DNA of 64,000 nt from Dichetophora obliterata (taxonomy: Eukaryota; Arthropoda; Insecta; Diptera; Sciomyzidae): contig OY986438.1 of NCBI GenBank assembly GCA_963920525.1, positions 178,786,388-178,850,387 on the forward strand. Direction: 5' to 3'. The notes beneath the pieces were generated by a model that saw only the letters and a program-made list of their open reading frames with translations, was not told the origin of the DNA and made no database searches. Both the position numbers and the translations under genes were made by a program. Positions 1-12,559 of this stretch are shown here, in pieces. The stretch's first letter is position 1. Each line of letters opens with the position of its first letter.

Positions 1-2500
1 AACAACCTACATCATAAACATCAATATTTTTGCAATAAATGTGGTATTATTGTAATCTTAATCTCGTCTGTCTAAATATTATTTATTCTTTCAAATTACC
101 TAATAATTATCTCTATTAATTTGAATTACTATAATATAATATTTTATTAATTATTTAAAAAAGAATAAAAGATTTTCAATTCTGCCATACAAACCTACGC
201 ATTATGGAATTCATTCATGTATATCTATTCCAAAAGGGCTTCTTAGCGATTCATACTTTTCTCATATTACAAAAATTCATACTTTTTTCATCCATTTTAT
301 AAGCGAACAAAAGAATCGATTTCAGCAGTGATTCAAGTGGAAGGCAGAAAAGAATATACTACTTTTTGTAGGACATCACAATGTTAAAAATAACCAATTC
401 TAGAATAAATAATTGGAAAAGTGAATTGATTCTTTTCTCATACACAATTGATTCTTTTTTCCCGGTGGGTTACAATGTACATTTTTATAGAACTACAATA
501 CAAAGTACTTTTGTTTGCTTTTAATGGTTAAGTACTATAAAAACAGAAATCTTTCGTTTTCTTTTCCTTTATTCCACACACACAGAACTGGTTCGGAAGT
601 TTATAAATTTTTGGATTTAGTACCTATTAAACTTTAATAGTAATTGCAATAGAAATGATAAAATCGAAAATGATAGCATCGAACACATAAAATTAACCAG
701 AATGTTTTTCGTTAACACGATAAATCAAATTATTTACAAATTCATAATTTTTTGTTTTGAACAATGAGTTGTATATATTTTTATTTAACCAAACTAATAT
801 TTTTGAATTAAATGACTGATGCAAGAAATTTTTACCAAAGGCCTGAAACTGGCCGTAATCGAAACCGAAAATTCGTTTAGACACTAGTAAATAGTTCCGC
901 TAAGATTTGAAGGTAAATATTACACTAAAGAATATTGATTTATTCGACCCTTTGATAACGTGACAGCTTTTCTTATTTATTTTCTAAAAAATATAAAGAA
1001 ACAAATTTAAAGTGTCTGCACATAATCAAATAAAAATTTGCATACTACTAAATAAAATTAATACATAACGCAACTAATGAACGAATCTAAAACTAGGCGT
1101 CTTAAAATAACATACAAAGTCAAATTTGTCTGTACGTTACCAAGGAATGCTCCTTTTGATAAAATGCTGCTCAAAAATAAAAAGATATTACCAATACTTT
1201 TCTAAGCACAAAAATGTTCATGCATTGCAATTCAATATTTTAGATCCTTGAATAATATATTTTCAACACAACTGATTTTCACATTAACATAAGCTTAACA
1301 TACAAACTTCATCAGTGTGATATTTAAATTTTACGCCTAACATTTTATACCGGCTTATCTAGATACACTAAATGACTTCAATAACTCTGCGCATTAGAAT
1401 ATTAAAAACTTAGTCCATTCCTACAGAGGCGATACTCTATTTTACGTAGGTAAAAATGTAACTATTTATTATGTCAACCTCATTCTGCTACCGGCCTTGG
1501 CACGTTTGAGGGGCCATTCAAGAGCTAACAATGGCCTTGTATTTTTTTTAAGTATTCAGTGTGTGCGAGTGTGCTGGGTTTTGTTTAAGTTGGCTACCAT
1601 TGTTGCAGACATCAACATTAACCTTAAAAAAATCCCCTCATCTACGAAATGTCTGCTGTTGGTCATTGTGAAAATGAAAATTATTATCATTTTAATCCGG
1701 AAAAACTACTTTGTACCAATTAAGGTCACACCAACACATAATCGCACAGGCATAGATGCCATAGATACTAAAGACGCACACGTTTTCCTAGGAAAATGCA
1801 TACACAATTTACTATTAATACGAGCACATAGTTGTAAATGTGTGTCTTTACATATGTGCATATATGATATGAGACAATGGGTGGGCTGCTAAGACTTGAA
1901 AATGTTCACTTGGCATACCAAGTAGCATGAAAGTGTTGTTGCTCGTGTTGGCTTAGATGATGTTAAAGTTTTTGTATACTGCTATTGTACGTGAAAGGTA
2001 AGGTTAATATCTATGTGCATAAAAATTTATAATTTTAAAATTTCTACTATTAAGTTTTGCATGATTCTACAACAATAGACAGTCAGCTCGATAAGTGTGC
2101 TCTTCTGTAGTGTGTAGTATAAGTTGAGTCCACGTATAAAATGGCATTTAAAATTAATTAGCTTAAATTGTTTGTTACTTTTAGTGTTCAAAAATATTTA
2201 TCAAATTAATAAAGATTTAAGTATTCCTCATGCATTTAATCTTCTTTACTTCTAAATGAAGCATTTAAACGTTGTGTGTTTGTTTCACTTTCACGTGAGA
2301 ACCATTGAGCCGCTTAGGTACCAAAAAATTCTTAATTTCTGCCAAATCATTAAAGGCTCTGTGAGTTTTACCACACTTGCTTTCAACGTCAAATAAAATT
2401 TCAAAAACAATGAAATTTTAATCGATTTGGACGATATAAATACCTCGTGAGCGATTCAAAATTTTAGCGATTCGAATTTTTTCATAATGATATTTTCCAC
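1..2500. other. AT-rich DNA, no supported gene
   Basis: I see no recognisable coding, RNA or element signature here. The longest open frame (1497-1892, + strand, 131 codons) has a composition and residue pattern that match no family I know and lacks any supporting context, so I treat it as chance. Confidence 0.6.
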
Positions 2501-3299
2501 GGTCACACAGTGAATCGTGTTGGACATGCTAGCTGGACAAAATTGATTTTCTCACTTTGAGAAAAATAACTGTAAATGTTTGTGAGTAATGATCTTAAAA
2601 AGATGGTATTAAGAATTGTTTTTGTCATTCGATTATAAGTATTGAGTAACAATATATTTTTTTAATGTTTCTAATAGAATTTCTAGTGGAAGGTATGAAA
2701 TTTAATCTGAATAAAACAAAAGTGAGAAAATGTATTTAAATTTGTGAAATTTCAAAAACTGCCATAAACGCTATTTCTGCGTTATAAGGTTTTATTTTTA
2801 AACGTCCGGAAGTTATAACTTATTTGACACCGCTTGACATCGGGCTGATTTTTCAGTATATGTTGGATACGTGTTTATCCATTATTTTAATACTGATTTG
2901 TGGTCTCGTACACGCTCGATTTTATATTATAAGTTTTTTTTTTTAATAAAACACATTATCCATCACTAAATGGGAATCGTATAAAATTTGTTGAAAATAT
3001 TCAAAGAGTTTGAAGTTTTTTATCACGATCACTAATTTTTAACACAAATTAAAATAATTTTATTGCTACCGCTTTGAAAAACCTAGTTTTACAAATAAAA
3101 ATAGGCATATGAAACAGTGGCACGGAGGGCACAACTGTCATACAGAGCACACATTAAGTGTGGGGGTATCTAAGTTTTTGATGTGCCGCAAACATAAATC
3201 TTTAACAATTAAAATAATCCTTATGCATATAGCAATTAAAAATATATATGACAATAATTTTGTCCAGCTAGCCTGTTCTACACGATTCACAGTTGGTCA
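2501..3299. repeat. Inverted repeat pair, arms about 45 bp
   Basis: The segment at 2501-2545 (sharing AGTGAATCGTG and GCTAGCTGGACAAAATT) reappears as its reverse complement at 3255-3299, about 710 bp away, with a few mismatches. The arms could be the ends of a degraded fold-back or TIR element. I found no clear target duplication, and the interior shows no coding signal. Confidence 0.5.
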
Positions 3300-3830
3300 A
3301 TTTGACTTCGTAATAAATTAAAAAATATTAAGATGTAATTTATTTGGATGATATATGATTCCTTACTTAAATAAAATAGTGGTAGGCTTTGCTGGACCCA
3401 CTTTTAACGCTAAATTAGTGTGAAAAACATATTTTAGTGTGAAGTTAACCTAATCAGCTATTGTGTACTAGTGTTTGTAGTAAGTTTACCTGCAACAGAA
3501 GGATTAAAGCATTTCCCAAATATTCTTAAAAAATACTTGTCAGCGTAATAAATTTACGAGGGTATTGTAAAATTGTATCGGAATAAAAAAAAATCAGATA
3601 TTTACGTATAATAGTACTTTTAGTAAGATTACTTTAAGTAAAAACTACAAGTGTTTTCAAAGCATGATTTCACAACTCCCAAATTTTTGAATTTTTTATT
3701 TAACTACAAGTAGGCCAGAAATGCATTGAAAATTTCTATATGGGTCATTCTTTTATAAACCGTACAGAATTAAACAAAAATTTACCGACCAATTTATTAT
3801 CCAATTATATGGAAGGATTATTATATTATA
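3300..3830. other. AT-rich DNA, nothing recognised
   Basis: No open frame, repeat unit or element end could be recognised between the inverted repeat and the LINE fragment. Confidence 0.5.
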
Positions 3831-5169
3831 CTCCTTCATAAACCTGGCTCCAAGATAGATGTTTCTAACTATCGAGGAATTGCAAAATTAAATGCAATCC
3901 CTAAGTTATTTGAGAAAATCATAACTGATTAATTAACCCACTCCATGTCTTCCACCATTTCTGTCTTTCAATATGGTTTTCTGAAGGGTAAGTCCACTAC
4001 AACAAACCTCTTAGAGTTTACTACGCGTGTTATAAATGGTTTTACTTTGGGACTGCAGACTGATGTTATTTATACGGACTTTAGCAAAGCTTTCGACAGT
4101 GTTAACCATAGTCTTTTTTTGAAAAGACTCCACCTTATTGGGTTTCCTGTCACATTATTAAATTGGATAAATTCGTATTTATCTAGACGTACTCAAAAGG
4201 TTTTATATAAGAATTCTCTTTCAAAAAGTATTTCGGTCACTTCTGGCGTTCCTCAGGGCAGTCATCTTGGATCGGTTTTGTTTTTACTATTCATTAATGA
4301 TCTTCCTTCGGTAATAAAACACTGTAACGTCTTAATGTACGCTGACGACGTGAAACTTTTTCTTTTTTTGTACAAATCACCCGAAGAACGACATCTTTTA
4401 CAATCTGATCTAAAAAAGACTTGTGGACTGGTGTAGCTTAAATATATTAAATCTCAACTTAAAAAAATGTAAGCAAATGACATTCTCGCGAAGATCTGCT
4501 AGTAACATAAATTACACTATAAATAACACTAATTTAGAAATAGTTTCCAGTTTTCTCGATCTTGGTGTTATTATGGATTCAAAACTTCGCTTCAATCTCC
4601 ACGTTAATATGGTGATAAATATGGCAAGAGGAGTCCTTGGTTTCATTAAAAGATGGGCTAAAGAATTCAGTGATCCCTTTACTACTAAATTATTATATAC
4701 CTCTCTCGTAAGGCCAATTCTTGAGTATGCATCAGTTATATGGAACCCACAATATAATGTCTACATCGACGCCATAGAATCCGTTCAAAAACAGTTTTTA
4801 CTTTTTGCTTTACGTCATAGTCGTTGGAACCCCAATATTATGCTTCCATCGTATGAAATACGCCTTAAAATTATTTTACTACCTTCCCTAAGAAGCAGAA
4901 GAATGATGCTTAATGTCATGTTTCTGTATAAATTACTTCGTGGCGAGATTAATTCGGAATATCTCATCTCAGCTCTAAATTTTAACATCCCAAGGAGAGG
5001 AACTAGACATTTTCTGTTTTTTAAGTTGAGTCAGTGCAGTTCTAATTACGCTATTCATGAACCATTACGATGTATGTGCAGTGATTTCAATAATAACTTC
5101 AACATGATTAATTTTTCTGATTCGGTAGACGTCTTAAAACGGAAAATTATATTACATTTAAATAATTAA
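3831..5169 (+). pseudogene. Jockey/CR1-like LINE reverse transcriptase, 5'-truncated and broken
   Basis: C-terminal part of the reverse transcriptase of a non-LTR retrotransposon, which would copy element RNA at a nicked target site. The frame opens at about 3831 with HKPGSKIDVSNYRGIAKL, a typical RT fingers motif. It meets a stop at 3930-3932, then continues from 3945 through FSKAFDSVNHSLF, SGVPQGSHLG and the catalytic box MYADDVKLF. A +1 frameshift near 4420 moves the frame to 4423-5169, which starts DWCSLNILNLNLKKC (RT thumb) and carries on through the C-terminal domain to a stop at 5169. The 5' half (ORF1 and endonuclease) is absent, as expected of a 5'-truncated copy. One stop and one frameshift make it inactive. 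Assignment to the Jockey/CR1 group is by motif only; the superfamily is firm, the clade is not. Confidence 0.9.
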
Positions 5170-5934
5170 ATCAATTCAACTTCATTATACCTAAAGCAAA
5201 TTTATAAAAATGTAAGATTGGTAATTGAGATTGTTCTGTTTCTCTTTTTTGTCGCGATATTATGTTTTATAAAGTAAGCACCATCAAATATGAATCGTTT
5301 TTAAAACTTACTTTTTAATTATTCAATATTTTAATTTTTAATCGAATTAAGATTTACGTGCTCACGTGGTTTCCTGATTTGAAATTAGACTGAACTCACA
5401 CTATCACCTGGATCGGTGTGCCAGAGTATATCTCTTTTCCACACAAGTTTATGCCTGCGTTGGCCCAAATGCATATCCAACTAATTGGGATTTTGATTTG
5501 GCGGATATGAGACTTATCTCATTTCCACGTAGGTCCTTGGGTTGGACAATGGCCGCAAACCAGTTAAAATGAGTTTAGTGTTTTTGATTGTTTTTTGGGT
5601 ACCTCAAATTGATAATTACTATTATTTAATTCGATGTTGCTTATTTATATAGAATCAAGTATACTTAAATACGCGTTTATATATATTCAATTTTTAAATT
5701 CCGCTGAAAAGCCAATTAATGTGCTTAGTGGAAAATCCTAATTGCCAATAGGGGGTATGTTTTAGTACGTAGGTGCATTTTGTCTGTCCCGGCTGATTCG
5801 GGCAGATTTTAGAATGTAAATCGTGCATGCGTATTGGACGGGTATACGTATCTTTGGAAGATTTCATACCTCCGGTATGAAATTTTTTTTTTGATTTGCA
5901 TGAAATTTTTTTTATGGGTTCTATATCGAAAAAT
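5170..5934. other. LINE 3' flank and unassigned DNA
   Basis: Probably begins with the LINE 3' untranslated region. The stretch 5390-5560 is less AT-rich than its surroundings but shows no coding signal. A short perfect hairpin (TTTCATACC/GGTATGAAA) lies near 5865-5885. Nothing else is recognised. Confidence 0.4.
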
Positions 5935-6665
5935 ACACTAAAAAATTTATTACTAAAAATTATACGAATGATATTAGTAAACAAAATATTCGTACATTCT
6001 ACAAATATTCGTACAATATACAAAGTATACTTATTTTGATATCTTTACGAATTCATTCGTAAAATTTTTCTAATACCTGATGTAGTATCTACGAATATAT
6101 TTGTTTTATATACTAATGATATTCGTAAAAAAAAAATCAATTCTTATTAGTGCATTGTACTAATGGTTGTGTACATATAAATAATAATATTCGTAAATTT
6201 CTCGTACTAATAACTTTCTAATTTCATTCATAACATTCGTAGTATGTACTAATGCTTTTGTATTATTTACGATTGAAAAATAATATTAGTAGAAACGAAT
6301 TTACGAATGAATTATTCGTAGGCTAATCGTACGAATTTTCAGAAGAATGTACGAATTATAAGTAGAGTCTAAAAAATTTAAAACCGAAATCGTTCAATCT
6401 TGTTTGTCGAATATCTATAGAACATAAGGAACTGTATGATTGTAAAGTGCCTGTAGCCTACTGGTAGAGTGCGTGGCCCGTAAACTAAAGAGCCGAGGCT
6501 AGAATTTTGTTTTTTGCAGAAGACGAATAAAATATTCGTAATATGTACTAATCTAATATGTACTAATATGTACTAATAAACGACTAATATACGTCGATTC
6601 TAGGAATCCTATTCATGGCTGAAAACTACGAATAAAATTCGTAGAATGGACGCAGTTATTAGTAA
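5935..6665. repeat. Cryptic repeat tract rich in ATTCGTA and TACTAAT words
   Basis: ATTCGTA, its complement TACGAAT, and (G)TACTAAT recur roughly every 20-60 bases for about 700 bp, in both orientations and with no fixed period. At 6540-6600 TATGTACTAAT is repeated almost in tandem. A SINE head interrupts the tract at 6448-6505. The pattern looks like slippage-grown simple DNA rather than a coding region; the function, if any, is unknown. Confidence 0.6.
6448..6505 (+). mobile_element. Truncated head of the tRNA-derived SINE
   Basis: The stretch CTGTAGCCTACTGGTAGAGT followed by GCGTGGCCC matches the 5' tRNA-like part of the two longer SINE copies at 47879-48216 and 57609-59003. It includes a box-A-like TAGCCTACTGG. 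Similarity fades after about 6505, before box B, so only the head is present. Confidence 0.6.
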
Positions 6666-7064
6666 TATTTACACACAAATATTTTTGAGTGAAGAGACAC
6701 GTCAAGGTTTTTTTTTTAGTAAAGGAGGTTAAAAGTTTGAGATTTTCTTGATTTTTGCCTTGGAACGTAATTTTCAAAAATTCAAAACTTCGGTTCTTTT
6801 TAAGCTAAAAACAACTTTTTTGAAAAATTTTAAGAAAAAAAAATAGTTTGAAAAAATATATAAAAAATTTTGTTTAGTTATACACAATTTAAATGTTTAA
6901 ATAAATTTTAACCAATCTTACCCACCACTTAGAGTGTTTTAAACAAAAACTATCGTATTCTACGTCAAATTTTACATGGAAAATTTTTATCGATGTAGTT
7001 GGCTACAAAAAAAAAAAACAAAACAAATAAATAATAAATGAATTTCTGAAACAACCACATAAAG
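6666..7064. other. A/T homopolymer-rich DNA
   Basis: Runs of A and T dominate. No reading frame or repeat is recognised. Confidence 0.4.
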
Positions 7065-7066
7065 TA

Positions 7067-7322
7067 TATGTGACCTTCTCCGAGAAAAGGGACCTAGTGT
7101 GTCAAAAAAAGTGTTTTGACTTAAGAGTGAATTCTGCTACCTAAAAGGGTGTAGAATAAGATGAAATGAGTTCGATTTCAAATCGCCATCAAAGCCATAC
7201 CAAATCGCATCTCCCAACTGAAGGTGTGTTCACAGTTATAATGCATTATGAAACTTTAAATGCGTTTTTCTCAAAACTTCATTTTCATACACTAGGTCCT
7301 TTTTCTCGGTGAAGATCACATA
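7067..7322. mobile_element. TA-flanked MITE, 256 bp
   Basis: Ends are inverted copies: TATGTGACCTTCTCCGAG at the left and, reading inward from the right, TATGTGATCTTCACCGAG, continuing to GGACCTAGTG (about 33 bp with few mismatches). Both sides are flanked by TA, the target of Tc1/mariner elements, so a non-autonomous member of that superfamily is likely. No coding capacity. Confidence 0.7.
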
Positions 7323-7825
7323 TAGGTATTAAAAAAATTACTCAAAAAAAAATTATATCAAATTTGGAACCAGCGTATTGCGTATATGGAAATGAGTCTC
7401 TTTTTATATAATACATATAGCATGATGCTAAAATAGCGTTTTTTGGAAAAAGTTTTTTTTTATCGTTGAAGGTCATCACTTTTATCGTTGAAGGAGAAGT
7501 ATAATTTTTGCAATGTTTGTTCGGGGACTTGGCCGCCATTTTTATACATGGTAATTTAGAGGACTTTTAAAGAATACGTCCGATTAATCTTTATATGACT
7601 ACTTAAACTTACTAATTTTTAAGTAAAAAATGTTGAAAGTTAACGGTCTAACCTAACTTTTTGTAAGACATTTTAACTGTCAAATCTGATTCTAAGTGTC
7701 AAAAATTACAAAACTTTTAAAAAATGTAGAGAAGAGACATCTCACAGAAATATTTCTAACTAAACTTAACTTTAGGTCACGAATAAGGTTCCAATACCTT
7801 TTCAATGGCGTATCTTTTATTAAAA
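7323..7825. other. Unassigned AT-rich DNA
   Basis: No element end or gene recognised. A short direct repeat (CTTTTATCGTTGAAGG-like) occurs near 7455-7495. Confidence 0.4.
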
Positions 7826-10020
7826 ACTAGCTGATATACCCGGTGTTTCTCGAGAGTCATTTATGTAAACATTTTAACATACACTTCTCGATTAAATGTT
7901 TTTAAAATCTGAAATAATGAAAAACATGTTGAATTTTATTTGTAAGCTACCGTTAGAAAGGTAATTGAACGAAGATTAATCCAAAAAAGTTTTGGAAAAT
8001 TTTTGTTGTTGGTGGTTCCAACTCTTGCGGTGAGCTAATTGAATTCAAAGAAGGGGTACGAAAAACATATTTTAAAAATTAAAAAGAATTTTCAAAAAAA
8101 ATAAAAATTATGGTGGGACTCCTGGCGTCCTTGAGATATGGACATTTTAGCGTCTAAACAAAGGTTTATATTAAAAAACATATTGAACTTTTTAACAAAA
8201 AAAATTTTGATGATATATTAAAAACAGCGGAGTTATTGGCATTTAAAGTAAAAACTTTGATTTTCAAATAATTTTTTTCCCATTATTAGCTATTAATTTT
8301 TTATGAAAATTCATTGTACTAAAAATTATTATACCTACTAAAATTTCTTTTAGCTGCGTTTTTTCATTGGAGATCAGGATCAATTAATCGCATTTGCAAG
8401 CAAAGCAAAAACAACAAAAAGTCCAGCAAGTGAGCTGGACATTTAAATTGATCCAATTTTATGTTTTTAAGTGTTGATGACGCTAGATGAAGCAGCGACT
8501 AAAAAAATTGGCAGAACTGCATTATTTTACTTTTTAAAAGTTTGGTAGCAATAGCATTTTCGCAAAATATTTCGCAGAACTTATCTGCTAGCTGCATAAG
8601 AACATCAGATATTCTTCTGTAAGCAGAAAATAGCGCCACCTGTCTGTAATCCCAAACGTGTTGGGTTAAATTTGAAGAAAATTTCGAAATAACATTATTC
8701 AGCTATTCACCGCAAGGTGTATGTATAGTTTGTACCCACAGTTCTTATAAATGTGGCGCCATCTATCTGTTAATTTAACGCAAAGATCAAACTAATGAAA
8801 TAATTGTGCTGATCAGATGCGCATATGTTTTATTATATCGCCATATAGCAGAAACTGATTACATGAAAATATTAACTTTTACAGTATTCTTATTCACAGT
8901 CATCTTTTCGATAAAATTGTGATATATATACAACGTTTAAAGTATCATTGATAAAGAACTAGGTGACAACGGTGAAACGATAGTAAGAAAAAATGGAGCC
9001 ATCACAAAAAAACAAATTTAACAGGAGGGGCGCGGAAGGTGGGGAGGAAAAAAATAAGTAGATTACTATAAGGAAGATTTAATATAATCCAAAATATTCG
9101 TAATTACTCTAGACACACAACTGCATTCTTAGAGATAAATTATATAGAGAAATTTAACACAAAACTAAGTTTTATTAATAGTCTGGTATGAAAAAATAGA
9201 TTTTTAGCCATAACTTTTGATTGGAAAGAGATATTGGGGTAATTTTTTCACAGAAATTATTTTTGAGACTTATTATTTTTGAGAAAAAATATAAAAACAA
9301 CATTTTGGAAAAAATAAATTTCGCGAAAAAAATTTTGTTGTTTTGATGACAAAAACAGTAAAATAATTTTTGCGCTTAGCTGGAAGAATTTTTGCAAATA
9401 AATGATGGCATATGGAAGACAGCCAGATGTGCAGTTTTTAATCGATTTAATTTTTACAACAACAACAATTTTTGAGTCATTTTTTGAGTAAAAAGTCAAT
9501 ATTTTGGACCTTTTATTACATAATCATAAAACATATATACACTAACTTAACGGTACAGTTCAACCTATTTTTGTAAAGTGATTTGAATTGAACAAAAAAA
9601 ATTTGAATGAAATATATTAATGGACAGCGGAGATATTTGCATCGAAAGACCAAACTTTGATTTTCATGTCGTTTTTTTCTCATTCTTATGGAACGATACA
9701 TTATGAAAAAGTCGTTGTACTAAAAATTTCTGCAATTTTGAAGATATGTCAGTATTTTTGATGTCAAAATAACAAAAAAATTTTAAAATTAAATACACAA
9801 AAATCTCCGGTACTAAAAAGTTTTATAATAACAAAATTACCGTTAGTTGAAAAGTTTCAAAATGGGCGTGGCAAAAACTAAGTATGTAACATCTTAAGCT
9901 AGAATACACTTAATACGTGTACCTAGTTTGAGCAAAATCCGTTGAGCCGTTTATATTTGTATAAAGGCCAAACAAACAAACAAACAAACAAACAGAAAAT
10001 TAGTTTTATTACTATACATG
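7826..10020 (+). repeat. Retroposon-like interspersed repeat ending in (CAAA)n
   Basis: Begins ACTAGCTGATATACCCGG and ends with TCCGTTGAGCCG followed by six CAAA units at about 9969-9993. Other stretches in the window start or end in the same style (34983, 36303, 27280-27365). Within it, an AAACTTTGATTTTCA/CATTGTACTAAAAAT block occurs twice (about 8250-8330 and 9645-9730), so it carries an internal duplication. Two gCGCCAYCT-containing words lie near 8635 and 8752. No protein is encoded that I recognise. A simple-repeat 3' end suggests a retroposed element, but the class is unresolved. Confidence 0.5.
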
Positions 10021-10347
10021 ATTAATAAATAAAAGAGAAATTTAAGAAATAAAATTTTTAAAACGATTTATTATTCAGTGCTATTTATGATAACCTGTTT
10101 ATATATGGTACATACAGGAGCATAAAACCAGTTAACAAGATAATTCATTTCTGAATATATTTTGTGGCTTTTGTTTTACCATGAAATAAGAAACAAATAA
10201 CTTAAATTAATCAAATAAAACATAAATTTACCGATACATGATAGCTTGATAGGCTTGCCGAAAGAAAACTCAATACTTTTTTAAATATTTATTAATATCG
10301 ACAGGTTTGATAATTAAACAAATAATTTATGTGTCGCAATGCAAATT

Positions 10348-11191
10348 TTAAAATTTATCTTTTAAGTAATTTTCTATATTATGATTTTGTACATTTGAAA
10401 TTGCTTTGCCTGAAAATTTATTACCTAACTTTTTTAATATATGTATTTGTCTTTTTAAAATTTTTATTCTATGGTTATGTGAAATAATATTCGAAAGCTC
10501 ATACAATAAATTATCTAAGCAAATCGGGTGCATTCTTACTGATAAACGTTAAAAAGGTTTCCTTGCTCTCGCTACGGCGTTGCTTCTGTAGAGCTGCTTT
10601 TTCGATTTCCTTTAATAGTTTCATCCGCTCCTGGACGTTCCATTAAGCATTGCAGTTAAAGTATTTTCTTACTAATTTTGTTCCCTCGTCGAAATTAATT
10701 GTGTAAGTTGAGTTTGAATCGAAAATATTTTCAATACATTTATTTGCGCGGCCCTTGATTTATTGACACCTCGTTTAAATATCTTTATAATGAGACATGT
10801 CTTCGTTTCGTTTTGTCATGGCAAAAACACGCTCTAAGTTGATGTTGTTAAAAAATGAATAGACATCATCAACTGATCTGTTTAAACAAATTTTTATGGT
10901 AGAATCTTTAGCCGAAACTAATGCTTCTTTACAGAATTTATTTTGATGAAATATGAGGTCCGTAAAGTAAATAAGTTTCTCCTCTTTAAAACGAAATCAA
11001 AATTTTTTTGGAATGCATTCATAAAATGCTATTAACTGCAGTTCTTCTGTTTCCATGAAAACAAAAATAGCTTGAATTACTTTTTTAAAATCACGATGAT
11101 CTTTGCCCATACCTAAATCGCTGGAATAAATGAAAAAAATAAAAAATTGTGTCCTTAAATATGCACTTAAAATAGGCACGACATATATCAC
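10348..11191 (-). pseudogene. Unidentified protein relic, minus strand
   Basis: The minus strand shows an in-frame protein-like stretch far longer than chance for DNA this AT-rich. From 11191 a frame runs 64 codons (containing DLGMGKDHRDFKKVIQAIF), passes one stop near 10997, and continues for about 70 codons with RFKEEKLIYFTDLIFHQNKF and SVDDVYSFFNNINLERVF. Further shifted pieces follow (an ERMKLLKEIEKAALQKQRR-like basic helix near 10600, and a 61-codon frame ending at 10348). I do not recognise the family. The setting suggests a decayed transposon ORF rather than a host gene. That the stretch was once coding is reasonably supported; identity is unknown. Confidence 0.5.
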
Positions 11192-11199
11192 TCATTTTA

Positions 11200-12350
11200 A
11201 TATTTTGGTTATCATGTATTTACTTTTTGATTTAACTTTTATTTGTATAAAAGTATATAATTATGATTTTATCATAATCTAACCAATCGATTTCATAACT
11301 GAATTTTTTAGAACTTAAAAACACACAATACTAGATTGCTATTTCTATTAAATATCTGAGTGGCTTTACCGTAAAAGAGATTGTACTGAACTTCTGTGAC
11401 GTTAGCAGTGAATGAAGTTCAAATAAAAAGTTAAATTCTTCCCTTAACCTATAAATCGTTCTAAGTGATACAATTCTATAAAATAACTTCATAATTTCGA
11501 CAATTTTTGTTTAACTCTAATTTATAATAAAAATGTTGCAAATCCAATTCTATGAATATTGTTGCCTCAAAAAAATAAAAATTTTCCATACAATTTTTTT
11601 TTTTAAATCTTACTTCATATTAGGGCTGATTTCTTTAAAATGGTAAGCAAAAATCTTAAGAACGTCCGTAAAAAAAATATGCTATCCTAGTTCCCACTAC
11701 TAGTAGTATTTGAATTTTTCTATATTTTCTATTATATATATTATATAATTTGTCTATTAGCTTGTTTAGTAGGTATATAACTACCTTTTATTTTTTATGT
11801 CTATTTTTTTCATTATAACAACTAGAACATTGTTACTAGATGTTACAATAGCAAAGAGCAATTTATTTCTTAAATAAATGCAAATATCATATCGTTGGAG
11901 TTGTAGTAATCCAACTTACTATTGTGGATAAGCCCAGGAAATCTGTTAAGCTTTTTTAGTCTGTTTGTGAATTTATCAAAATCACTTACGTTGCAGGTAC
12001 ACATTTCTAACGTGTTATATTTCCTAAGCTATACCATCAAATTTAAGCTTAAAATCAAGTTTTTTTTTCTCTATTTTAACTCTGACAGTTGGTATCATTT
12101 ATTATCCTCGGTTGCTCACATCTTGTTTTTGTCACTTACTGTTTATCTTTAATTCAAGGTCCTGTCTAAAGCAATATAGCAACAAGTACCAAGATTGATG
12201 AGTTAATTGAATGTAACACAGAGCTTGATTGATGTTATCTTTATGCTGCACAGCTTATTTTGTGCAAATGATACTTTTCGTTTTTGTAGATTTTGTGTTT
12301 TTATTTTTGATTTTTTTTGTTTGTATTGCTAATAATATTTTTCTCTTTTT
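11200..12350. other. AT-rich DNA, nothing recognised
   Basis: No convincing frame or element. The end of the stretch (12320-12358) looks like an intron 3' end; see the next entry. Confidence 0.4.
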
Positions 12351-12358
12351 TAAATAGC

Positions 12359-12449
12359 CAAGTTTGTTGAAGATATAAGAATGGTTCCCTGCCAGGAAGA
12401 TGGAACTAATTACCCACTGATGTTCGAAATGATTTACCGAAACTAAATG
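12359..12449 (+). other. Possible terminal exon with splice-acceptor signals
   Basis: A branch-point-like GCTAAT, a pyrimidine-rich stretch and TTTTAAATAG precede 12359, a good match to dipteran acceptor signals. The following frame runs KFVEDIRMVPCQEDGTNYPL and ends at a stop near 12449. The DNA from here to about 12560 is clearly less AT-rich than its surroundings. On the opposite strand, a frame of about 50 codons also spans 12450-12600, so the coding strand is uncertain. I do not recognise either peptide. Confidence 0.25.
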
Positions 12450-12559
12450 ACTTGCATGGTTTTCAAAATTGACGTGCCACCTCCGTTAAGCCACTTATAG
12501 TATTCACCATTCACTTTGGCCACTAATTGACGTATGTCAATCAGCACTGGCCAGTGCTC

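Noticed and set aside
1497..1892. 131-codon plus-strand frame
   Set aside because: No family motif, no splice or promoter context, composition like translated noncoding DNA.
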